From contig JAOZPL010000103.1 in the NCBI GenBank assembly GCA_029932795.1, positions 1 through 6,936 on the forward strand: a stretch of DNA of 6,936 bases, read 5' to 3'. The notes below the pieces were generated by a model. That model was not told where the DNA came from. It did not search any database and was given only the letters and a program-made list of their open reading frames with translations. Source of the stretch: Candidatus Zixiibacteriota bacterium (GTDB lineage: Bacteria; Zixibacteria; MSB-5A5; GN15; FEB-12). Of the stretch, positions 1 to 6,393 are shown in pieces. Position numbers and translations under genes: made by a program. Each line of letters begins with the position of its first letter. The first letter of the stretch is position 1.

Positions 1-548
1 ACTGCCAGAACCATTACCACGATCACTATCAGCGGATACCTGACGGCGGATTTAATCTGGCGATTCAATTCCATTTCGCGTTCCAGCATCACTGAGAGTT
101 CGTCCAGTGTCTGCTCCAGCTTACCGGATTCTTCGCCGGCGGCCACACTGGTAGTGTGTACCCGTGAGAATACATCATCGAATTCGCTCATCGCTTCAGA
201 GAGAGGCATCCCCGACTGAACACGCATTCGTATCTGATCGATCACATAGTTGAAGCGGCCACCGGGATCCCCTATCCTGATCGCGGAGAGCGCCCGCAGT
301 ATGGGTATGCCAGCCCGGTACATGGTGGAAAGGCTGTTGGTGAACATTATCAGTTTTTCGTAGTCGGTGCCTCGCAGAAAGCCAACCCAGGAGAACGGTT
401 TTCTGTCTCGGAGTTTGGTGATGCTTACAGGTAATAGTCCCTGCTGTTCAAGGTACTCTTCTACCTGTTCGGTCCCCAGGGCGCTGATAACACCCTTTCG
501 CTGCTGTCCCGTTTCCGAAACCGCCTTGTATTTATACTGAGCCGGCAT
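1..548 (-). CDS. pilC: Type IV pilus / type II secretion inner-membrane platform protein (PilC/GspF family), 5' part only
   Basis: I translated this frame by hand from the ATG at 548-546 on the minus strand; it stays open for 182 codons to the left edge, so the C-terminal part (about 220 residues, if of usual family length) is missing. The protein begins MPAQYKYKAVSETGQQRKG, the short N-terminal beta segment typical of PilC/GspF. From about residue 62 it matches the first T2SSF domain: a helix reading FTNSLSTMYRAGIPILRAL (69-87), the stretch AAGEESGKLEQTLDEL (136-151), then a basic helix and RYPLIVIVVMVLA (170-182), the start of the first transmembrane segment. Family knowledge: this integral inner-membrane protein is the platform on which the assembly ATPase acts to move pilin subunits. 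The start overlaps the end of pilB by 17 bases with no strong ribosome site, so translation is probably coupled. It could belong to a pilus or to a type II secretion system; the single domain cannot tell them apart. Confidence 0.93.
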   Translation of the reverse strand, partial: MPAQYKYKAVSETGQQRKGVISALGTEQVEEYLEQQGLLPVSITKLRDRKPFSWVGFLRGTDYEKLIMFTNSLSTMYRAGIPILRALSAIRIGDPGGRFNYVIDQIRMRVQSGMPLSEAMSEFDDVFSRVHTTSVAAGEESGKLEQTLDELSVMLEREMELNRQIKSAVRYPLIVIVVMVLA

Positions 549-2271
549 GTGTAGTACTCATACCCATTGGCTGGTCGGCGGTGGGATAATCCTCGATATT
601 GGATGTCTCTTTGAGCAGTTCCTCAAGACAGATCAGGCCTCTGGTCAGTTTTTCCAGACCCGTCTCGAACAGGGGAAGGTAGCCCGATTTGCGAGCTGTC
701 TCTCGGATACGGGAGATGGACACGTTGTTCATAATCATTTCTGCGATGGGAGGCGTCACCTCGATGAATTCGTAGATGCCCGTCAGTCCGGCGAAAGACG
801 TTCCTTTGCACTGAGCGCAGCCCGTACCTTTCCGGAAATCAATCTCCTCAGCTAGACTCAGAAGACCAGCCCTCCTCAGGAGAACCTCAGGAGGGGTGTA
901 GCTGTCTAAGCAGTTCTGGCAGTTCAGCCTGATCAGCCTTTGTGCCAGCACCCCCTTGAGCGCGGAAGCCAGAAGATACGGCTCCACGCCCATGTCGATC
1001 AGTCGACTTATAGCGGAAGGGGCATCGTTTGTGTGAATAGTCGAGAAGACCAGATGGCCGGTGAGAGCGGACCGGATAGCCATCTGGGCCGTTTCAGCGT
1101 CGCGGATCTCGCCTACCATGATGATATCAGGATTTTGTCTCAACATCGAGCGAAGCGTGGTGGGGAAAGTAAGACCGGCCTTTTCGTTGATCTGAATCTG
1201 GTTAATCAGAGGCAATGAGTATTCAACCGGATCCTCGACAGTGATGATATTCTTTTCAATCGAGTTAATCTCCTGCAGCGTGGTGTAAAGCGTGGATGTC
1301 TTACCGCTGGAAGTCGGCCCGGAGATCAGCACTAGCCCCTCTGGTTTATGGATCACGTTTTGCCATGCTTCAACTATTTTGTCCCTGAACCCGAGGTCCT
1401 GGAATGAGAGCCTGAGAGTCCGGCGATCAAGAATCCGGATGACGATTTTCTCACCGTGGATGGTCGGGAGCGTGGATACTCTCAGGTCGATCGGGGCGCC
1501 GTCCACAAGCATCATCATGCGACCATCCTGCGGGAGACGCTTTTCGGATACATCGATATTCGACGCCACTTTTATCCGGGAGACGAGCTCATTCTGCATC
1601 GACTTTGGTGGTGATGCTTCCTCGCGCATAGTGCCGCTGATCCGATACCGAATGCGGAGAGTGTCCTCGTCCGGTTCAATATGGACATCACTCGCCTGTA
1701 CCTTTACAGCTTTGGATATGATAAGGTTGACCAGCCTGATAATTGGCGTTTCGGTTTCCGTCGCCATGACGGTGTCGGTCGGCTCAGTTACCCGGAGTTC
1801 CTGGCCGTCACGTTTGGTGGACATGATTTCACTGAGCGAATCTGCCACCGAGTAGTATTGATTAATGGCCTCTTTAATTTCCGAGACACCGGCGATTACC
1901 CGCTTGATATTACTACCGGTCAGATATCGGATTTCGTCGATGGCCATGATATTGAGTGGGTCGGCCATGGCCAATGTCAGGGTGTTGCCCATGGCGAAAA
2001 TCGGCATAAGCGTGTAGCGGCGGGCAACGTCCACAGGTACTCTCTGCACCACCGCCGGATCTATGACAAGTAGATCAAGCGACACTTTGGGTATGCCCAG
2101 GCGTTCGGCAACACCGTCGACAAGCTGCTCCTCGGTCAGAAATCCCTTCTCGACCAGTAATTCGCCGATTCGCTTTCCTGTAACAGCCTGTGCCTTGAGT
2201 CCTTCCTCCAACTGGGCCGGAGTGATAAACCCTTTTTCTACAAGTAGATCGCCGATTTTCTTTCTTGCCAT
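532..2271 (-). CDS. pilB: Type IV pilus / type II secretion assembly ATPase (PilB/GspE/MshE family) with tandem MshEN repeats
   Basis: The 579-residue protein is full length for PilB. The N-terminus carries two copies of the roughly 24-residue MshEN motif, KIGDLLVEKGFITPAQLEEG from residue 5 and RIGELLVEKGFLTEEQL from residue 34, which in MshE and PilB relatives bind cyclic di-GMP. The ATPase core is complete: SDVHIEP (194-200), QDGR (248-251), Walker A GPTSSGKT (318-325), Asp box ITVEDPVEY (343-351), Walker B with MVGEIRDAETA (385-395, Glu388) and His box TGHLVFSTIHTND (404-416). A zinc tetracysteine follows (C451, C454, C485, C488). Family role: a cytoplasmic hexameric ATPase that powers pilin polymerisation through PilC, encoded directly downstream and overlapping. 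The canonical RIDG turn reads RISG here (210-213). A tail of about 24 residues after the last helix looks unstructured. The ATG at 2271 is the first residue before the MshEN motif. No Shine-Dalgarno is visible. GspE or MshE are the alternatives to PilB. Confidence 0.95.
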   Translation of the reverse strand: MARKKIGDLLVEKGFITPAQLEEGLKAQAVTGKRIGELLVEKGFLTEEQLVDGVAERLGIPKVSLDLLVIDPAVVQRVPVDVARRYTLMPIFAMGNTLTLAMADPLNIMAIDEIRYLTGSNIKRVIAGVSEIKEAINQYYSVADSLSEIMSTKRDGQELRVTEPTDTVMATETETPIIRLVNLIISKAVKVQASDVHIEPDEDTLRIRYRISGTMREEASPPKSMQNELVSRIKVASNIDVSEKRLPQDGRMMMLVDGAPIDLRVSTLPTIHGEKIVIRILDRRTLRLSFQDLGFRDKIVEAWQNVIHKPEGLVLISGPTSSGKTSTLYTTLQEINSIEKNIITVEDPVEYSLPLINQIQINEKAGLTFPTTLRSMLRQNPDIIMVGEIRDAETAQMAIRSALTGHLVFSTIHTNDAPSAISRLIDMGVEPYLLASALKGVLAQRLIRLNCQNCLDSYTPPEVLLRRAGLLSLAEEIDFRKGTGCAQCKGTSFAGLTGIYEFIEVTPPIAEMIMNNVSISRIRETARKSGYLPLFETGLEKLTRGLICLEELLKETSNIEDYPTADQPMGMSTTHAGSV

Positions 2272-2277
2272 GCTATG

Positions 2278-2289
2278 ACCGTGTTCGGT
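2278..2289. promoter_or_regulatory. Short inverted repeat in the divergent pilB / barrel-gene gap
   Basis: ACCG-TGTT-CGGT forms a perfect 4-base inverted repeat six bases upstream of the pilB start codon. It lies where a Shine-Dalgarno would be expected for pilB, and none is seen. In the same 86-base gap the only -10-like boxes are TATATT on the plus strand (2304-2309) and TATAGT on the minus strand (2307-2302). They overlap each other and neither has a recognisable -35 partner. It could be an operator, a weak hairpin or chance. Confidence 0.2.
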
Positions 2290-2357
2290 TTATTTGGTTT
2301 CACTATATTGTCGGCGTTTACGAGAAGTGACTTGAGAGACCGATCCCTGACCGTCGG

Positions 2358-4052
2358 ATGGAAGAAGCGAGACTCGTTGCCTCTGATGAACTTGCGCGTG
2401 GTGGAAGACAACTGTTGAGAACGCATCTGGTTACAGGGCTGACAAGAATGGTGGGCATAGTGCTGGTTTCTATTCCTGTCGCCACCGGATCAGCTGCTGA
2501 CGGCCTGGATGTCTCGGAATCAGTCATCAGCCAATTACCACCCGACGGAATGATCATTGACAGTATTTTCATCGACAATCGCAACATCTATGATGTTGTG
2601 GACAGTGGTCTTAACGGTCTCATCTTCAGCACGGCCAACAAGCTGCATTATGTTACACGTGCCCGTGTTATCGCGAGGGAGTTACTGTTTGCCGTTGGTG
2701 ACCGTTTTTCAACCCGGATTGCCGAGGAAACAGCCAGGAACCTGCGCACCAGGCTGGCGCTTAATGATGCCTGGATTGAAACGGAGCCAACCTCACCGGG
2801 GCACATAAACGTAAAGGTAGTTACGCGGGACCAATGGAGTCTCCTTTTAGGTGCCAGGGTTCACAGAGATGGGAACGAGACTGACTATCAATTCGGATTG
2901 GAAGAGCGAAACTTGCTGGGGAATGACCTCTTTCTCTCGTTTGACTATTTCGTTCCGGAGAACGAGGAGGATTTCATCAGATGGCGACTTGCGGATGACA
3001 GGTTTGCAGGGAAACCGCTTCAGGTTAACATTTACTACAATGATAACCCCACCGATGAAGTTCGCAGCTTTCGGATTGCCCGGCCGTATTACGATCTCAG
3101 CCAGCGTTTTTCGTTTGTGGCAGGGCTGGCTGATAACAGCGGCCGACAAGACCTTTACCGGGACAGTGTCATGATAGCGCAGTGGTATAGCAACGCCGAT
3201 TTGGCGTCCTTAAAAGTCAACTATCGATCCGGAAGTTATCTACAGAAAATTGGGATTGGCCTTGTGTATAATTACCATTTCGAGACGGCTACCCAGAAGA
3301 CTGTTTTTGTTCCGGTTGACACAACTGATGTAGTGTTTCCAGATGATTCAATTTATCATGAGTTCCATCTGCTGGCTTCTGTCTCCGATCAGAACTTTAT
3401 CATTACGAACCGGATCAACGGATTCTACTACCCTGAAGATATCGCGCTGGACCGGTCAATAAGGCTGAGTTATGGCCGGGTATTTACCTCGGATCTAAAA
3501 GATCACCATTATGATCTCCTGTCAGCTCACGGGTGTTTCATGCAGCAGTTCGGTGCCAACATTGTCAGTCTCTCATACGACCGGTCATTCTGGTTTCGCG
3601 AAGGGCACAGTATCCGGCGCACAACGGTCGTCTCGCTGCTCGCCTTTAACAACAGGCTGTCGTTTCTGACGACAGCCATACGCGGGACCTACTTTTCGGA
3701 TTGGCGCCAAAACAAGTCGACAAGCCTTAATCTTGGCGGTAAGAATGGCCTGCGGGGATTCGACACGCAGTATACTACCGGAGATCGGCTGTTTGTTTAC
3801 AATCTGGAAGGGAGGATTTACCCGGGCATTGAGTTACTGTCGGTGTTGTTCGGCGGCGTTGTGTTTCTGGATGTCGGCCGAACTTGGAAGACAGGGGAAG
3901 CCTTGAAACTAAAGCACTTCAAGCGGAGTGTTGGTCTCGGATTGCGGATATCGATGGAGCGTTTTATCAAAACAGAACTGGTAAGGATTGACGTAGCTTA
4001 CAGTCAGGATAACAACTGGCATTTTTCATTTGGTTCAGGACAGTACTTCTGA
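2358..4052 (+). CDS. Single-POTRA outer-membrane beta-barrel protein (Omp85/BamA-TamA superfamily)
   Basis: A 564-residue exported protein. A hydrophobic stretch MVGIVLVSIPVATGSA (31-46) ending in small residues looks like a signal peptide. Residues about 66-157 fit one POTRA domain: strand IIDSIFIDNRNI, helix VIARELLFAVGDRF, helix of EETARNLRTRLALNDA, then strands WIETEP and INVKVVTRD. The remaining 400 residues alternate in the manner of a 16-strand barrel and contain GLRGF (464-468), matching the conserved (V/I)RG(F/Y) lid-loop motif of Omp85 proteins. The chain ends ...WHFSFGSGQYF, a beta-signal with terminal Phe. Family members insert or translocate proteins across the outer membrane. 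A main BamA would normally carry five POTRAs, so this is an accessory member, closer in layout to one- or two-POTRA TpsB/TamA-like proteins; the substrate is unknown. The start is uncertain: the ATG at 2358 lacks a ribosome site and gives a 30-residue pre-signal segment. A TTG at 2415, with GGAAG seven bases upstream, gives a normal signal peptide. The frame is closed by TGA at 2328. Confidence 0.88.
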   Translation: MEEARLVASDELARGGRQLLRTHLVTGLTRMVGIVLVSIPVATGSAADGLDVSESVISQLPPDGMIIDSIFIDNRNIYDVVDSGLNGLIFSTANKLHYVTRARVIARELLFAVGDRFSTRIAEETARNLRTRLALNDAWIETEPTSPGHINVKVVTRDQWSLLLGARVHRDGNETDYQFGLEERNLLGNDLFLSFDYFVPENEEDFIRWRLADDRFAGKPLQVNIYYNDNPTDEVRSFRIARPYYDLSQRFSFVAGLADNSGRQDLYRDSVMIAQWYSNADLASLKVNYRSGSYLQKIGIGLVYNYHFETATQKTVFVPVDTTDVVFPDDSIYHEFHLLASVSDQNFIITNRINGFYYPEDIALDRSIRLSYGRVFTSDLKDHHYDLLSAHGCFMQQFGANIVSLSYDRSFWFREGHSIRRTTVVSLLAFNNRLSFLTTAIRGTYFSDWRQNKSTSLNLGGKNGLRGFDTQYTTGDRLFVYNLEGRIYPGIELLSVLFGGVVFLDVGRTWKTGEALKLKHFKRSVGLGLRISMERFIKTELVRIDVAYSQDNNWHFSFGSGQYF

Positions 4053-4074
4053 GCGGACCGAGCTACATTCTTGC

Positions 4075-4102
4075 TTGACAACCTGTTGAGATTCAATATA
4101 TT
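4075..4102 (+). promoter_or_regulatory. Sigma-70-like promoter upstream of the metalloprotease gene
   Basis: A perfect -35 box TTGACA (4075-4080) is followed after 16 bases by TATATT (4097-4102), five of six matches to the -10 consensus. It sits 22 bases after the stop of the barrel gene and 122 bases before the metalloprotease start, so the protease has a long leader of roughly 115 bases. No terminator hairpin with a T-run is seen between the barrel gene and this promoter, so read-through is possible. The context TTGCTTGACA is shared with the promoter at 6287. Confidence 0.55.
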
Positions 4103-4211
4103 ACAAAGTAGATAGAGGTCTTACTGGTAGTACTTCGGTGGTGGGTTTGATTGCTTTGACAACCCATTCTGATGTCTGTCCGGTTGCAGGTTTGGCCGCT
4201 GAGGTCGATTA

Positions 4212-4224
4212 ACCGTATAACGGT
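4212..4224 (+). promoter_or_regulatory. Perfect inverted repeat abutting the metalloprotease start codon
   Basis: ACCGT-ATA-ACGGT is a 5-base perfect inverted repeat whose last base is immediately followed by the ATG at 4225. It occupies the position of the ribosome binding site, which is otherwise missing: the nearest purine-rich stretch, GAGG at 4201-4204, is 20 bases from the ATG. In RNA this would be a short hairpin with a 3-base loop. An operator half-site pair or chance are alternatives. Confidence 0.35.
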
Positions 4225-6261
4225 ATGATGTATATGAGCAAACGGATGTCACAGGCATGGCTCGTAGTTGTGGTCTTCAGCGTTGTGCTTGGTCTTGCCG
4301 GGCTAGTGGTGGCGAGCACGGAAGGTTTTGACCCCCTGAGCGCAATCCAGAGCGATTATGAGGCGGGAAACCTGACGATTGATCAGAAGGCTATACTTCA
4401 GATAACCGCGATCAAGAAGCCGGAGGAATTACCGTCGAAATACCAGGTGTCTGACCTGGCCACCGGAAAGATAGGTTTCCGCACTGCGACGCCGGCAATC
4501 CTTGATATCAAGAACAACTGGGATCGGCTTTCACCTTCGACACAAAACCTGGTCAGCAGCTATCTTGTCCGGCCGTCAGCGACATTTACCCATGATTCTC
4601 CTTCAGGATTCTTCACCCTCCACTACGACACTCTGGGAGACGACGCTGTTCCGACAGCGGATACAAACGGGAACGAGGTCCCGGATTTTGTGGAGCGGTG
4701 CGCTGCTTATTGTGACACCTCCCTAACCAGGCATCAGGTGCTTGGCTATCGCACGCCACCGCCCGACAACGGCTTTGGGGGAGATGACAAGTTTGATGTC
4801 TATTTTGAGGAGATGGAGTATTACGGTTACGCTGATCCGGAGGGTCCCGGTCCCGAAGAATGGAATGACTATTACAGCTATCTTGTTCTCAATTCCGACT
4901 TCATTGGTTTTCCCCCCAACAATGATCCGGAGGGCAACGTGGCTGGCGCCGCCAAGGCTACGATTGCACACGAGTTCCATCACTGTGTGCAGTTCGCCTA
5001 TGATCCCGGCGAGCCGATATGGTATATGGAGTTAGACGCGGTGTATATGGAAGACATCGTATTTGATCAGGTCGACGATAACTACAACTACCTGCCCCTT
5101 TTCATGAACAATCCCGAAAAGTCGCTGATGGAATACTCCATGCATATGTACGCCTCATTCATCTGGGAAATGTATCTTGCCAGCCACTTTGACACCTCAC
5201 TGATGGTATCGATCTGGGACGGGGCACGTTACGATGATATTTTTGATGTCTTATCCGATACCCTCTGGCAGGAATATGGCTGGTCCCTGGATTCGGCTTT
5301 TGCTGAGTTTGCCTGCTGGAATTATATCACCGGCTATCGTGACGATGGTCTTCATTACGATGAAGGTGCCAGCTATCCTCTTGTTGCCATTGGCCAGACC
5401 CATAATACATATCCGACGTACACGCATTATTCTCCAGCGGATCCTGCCGGCTACGGTGCCTGCTACATCAAGTTCCAGCGTGGCACAGCTCAGGGCAATC
5501 TGCGCCTTTTCTTTAATGGGGATGACAGCCGGGAGTGGGCAGCGTATGCAATCAAGTCTGTCACCGACACTCAGCACGAGCTGGAGAAGTTTGTGCTCAC
5601 AGCGGGGACATATGAGGGGACGTTGGAAATCCATGCCTTCAATGATTACGAGACAGTCACTTTGGTCGGCATAAACCTCTCTGAGTTCTCCGGGGCTGCC
5701 TCGTATACCTACTCGGCGGAGCTGTTTGGCGATCATGCTGTCTCATCAGTGCTCCTGACGATCGATACTGCTATCTATTCCGGGTCGGCACGGGATTTCG
5801 AGTATCAGGTATTTAACACCTCGCCGTTGGACGACGTTTACGCCGTTACCGTCTTGAGTGATGCCGGATGGATTGTGCCGGATGTGATGGACAGGTTTGT
5901 TCTTGCCGGTGACAGTGTGATTCTGCAGGTACCAATTCAACCCCCTGTCGGGACACCACTGGGTGAGAGTTCAGAGTTACGTTTCAGAGCCACGTCCAAA
6001 AGTGATCCAGACGTGTATGATGAACAGACCGGATGGGCCACCACGGTTCTTCAGCATGGTGACGTCAATTTCGACGGCTTGATTGACATCGGCGATTTAA
6101 CTGATTTGATCAGCTATCTTTTCATTTACGGTCCCGAACCGCAACCGGTTATGGAATCAGGCAATTTTGATTGTGACAATGGCGTCGACATCTCTGATGT
6201 TACGGAAATGATTCGCTTCCTGTTTATGTATGGCCCGCCACCAGTGTGTAATCCGTTTTAG
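4225..6261 (+). CDS. Secreted zinc metalloprotease, MXAN_6640-like, with C-terminal dockerin-like repeats
   Basis: 678 residues. A signal peptide is clear: basic MSKRMSQ, then WLVVVVFSVVLGLAGLVVA (12-30). A propeptide-like region runs to about residue 120. DTNGNEVPDFVE (146-157) resembles a calcium-loop segment often found just before the catalytic domain in such proteins. The zinc site is HEFHH (249-253, matching HExxH). It is followed by WYMELDAVYMED (266-277), where Glu269 is the likely third ligand by analogy with WxxEGxA segments of related gluzincin-like proteases. Residues about 500-610 look like a beta-sandwich. The last 68 residues hold two dockerin-like calcium loops, DVNFDGLIDIGD (613-624) and NFDCDNGVDISD (647-658), each followed by a helix ending in YGPxP. 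Known role of such proteins: extracellular peptidases of myxobacteria and FCB-type bacteria; the substrate is unknown. The start is the first of several Met codons (4225, 4228, 4234) and none has a ribosome site. The family assignment is from memory of motifs, not a search. Confidence 0.88.
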   Translation: MMYMSKRMSQAWLVVVVFSVVLGLAGLVVASTEGFDPLSAIQSDYEAGNLTIDQKAILQITAIKKPEELPSKYQVSDLATGKIGFRTATPAILDIKNNWDRLSPSTQNLVSSYLVRPSATFTHDSPSGFFTLHYDTLGDDAVPTADTNGNEVPDFVERCAAYCDTSLTRHQVLGYRTPPPDNGFGGDDKFDVYFEEMEYYGYADPEGPGPEEWNDYYSYLVLNSDFIGFPPNNDPEGNVAGAAKATIAHEFHHCVQFAYDPGEPIWYMELDAVYMEDIVFDQVDDNYNYLPLFMNNPEKSLMEYSMHMYASFIWEMYLASHFDTSLMVSIWDGARYDDIFDVLSDTLWQEYGWSLDSAFAEFACWNYITGYRDDGLHYDEGASYPLVAIGQTHNTYPTYTHYSPADPAGYGACYIKFQRGTAQGNLRLFFNGDDSREWAAYAIKSVTDTQHELEKFVLTAGTYEGTLEIHAFNDYETVTLVGINLSEFSGAASYTYSAELFGDHAVSSVLLTIDTAIYSGSARDFEYQVFNTSPLDDVYAVTVLSDAGWIVPDVMDRFVLAGDSVILQVPIQPPVGTPLGESSELRFRATSKSDPDVYDEQTGWATTVLQHGDVNFDGLIDIGDLTDLISYLFIYGPEPQPVMESGNFDCDNGVDISDVTEMIRFLFMYGPPPVCNPF

Positions 6262-6286
6262 CGTATTGCTTTCCACAGTTTTTTGC

Positions 6287-6315
6287 TTGACAGGTGTTTT
6301 GAATATCAATATCTA
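6287..6315 (+). promoter_or_regulatory. Probable sigma-70-like promoter upstream of the zinc-ribbon gene
   Basis: TTGACA (6287-6292) in the context TTGCTTGACA is followed by 17 bases and TATCTA (6310-6315), only three of six matches to the -10 consensus. A perfect TATAAT lies further on at 6324-6329, but it is 31 bases from this -35. It could instead pair with TTGAAT (6299-6304) at a 19-base spacing. Two overlapping promoters are possible. The region also shares TCAATAT with the promoter at 4075, at a similar distance from the -35. Confidence 0.45.
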
Positions 6316-6338
6316 TAAGTTGTTATAATAATGTAGTA

Positions 6339-6360
6339 CCGTTGATGAGGGACCTCACGG
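6339..6360 (+). promoter_or_regulatory. Small hairpin in the zinc-ribbon leader, covering one candidate ribosome site
   Basis: CCG (6339-6341) can pair with CGG (6358-6360), and TGAG (6346-6349) with CTCA (6354-6357) around a 4-base GGAC loop, with TTGA bulged on the 5' side. The hairpin contains the GAGG (6347-6350) that would serve a start at ATG 6361, and would sequester it. This is one reason to prefer the in-frame start at 6394. The stem is short and may not be stable. Confidence 0.25.
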
Positions 6361-6381
6361 ATGAGCTCTCTTGACGGTAGA

Positions 6382-6385
6382 GAGG
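6382..6385 (+). promoter_or_regulatory. Shine-Dalgarno that decides the zinc-ribbon start
   Basis: GAGG within the purine run AGAGGGGG (6381-6388) lies eight bases before ATG 6394. It is the clearest ribosome binding site in the window and supports 6394 over the upstream in-frame ATG at 6361. Confidence 0.55.
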
Positions 6386-6393
6386 GGGATGTT

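Noticed and set aside
1292..1855. 187-codon plus-strand open frame opposite pilB
   Set aside because: It lies wholly antisense to the conserved ATPase core of pilB, its translation is Ser/Arg-rich with no domain-like pattern, and the pilB frame explains the sequence.
2302..2309. Overlapping divergent -10 boxes (TATATT plus, TATAGT minus)
   Set aside because: No acceptable -35 at 16-18 bases on either side, so I did not call a promoter; mentioned only as context.
2851..3174. 107-codon plus-strand frame inside the barrel gene, and the 100-codon minus-strand frame at 2847-3149
   Set aside because: Both overlap the barrel frame, which has continuous family features on either side; both translations look like out-of-frame shadows.
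4156..4161. Second TTGACA as a promoter for the metalloprotease
   Set aside because: No -10-like hexamer 15-19 bases downstream; the sequence there is GC-rich.
5251..5736. 161-codon minus-strand open frame opposite the metalloprotease
   Set aside because: Antisense to a clearly coding region; no recognisable motif, ribosome site or promoter.
6058..6258. Cellulosome component
   Set aside because: The dockerin-like repeats sit on a protease, and no cohesin, scaffoldin or carbohydrate-active gene is present.
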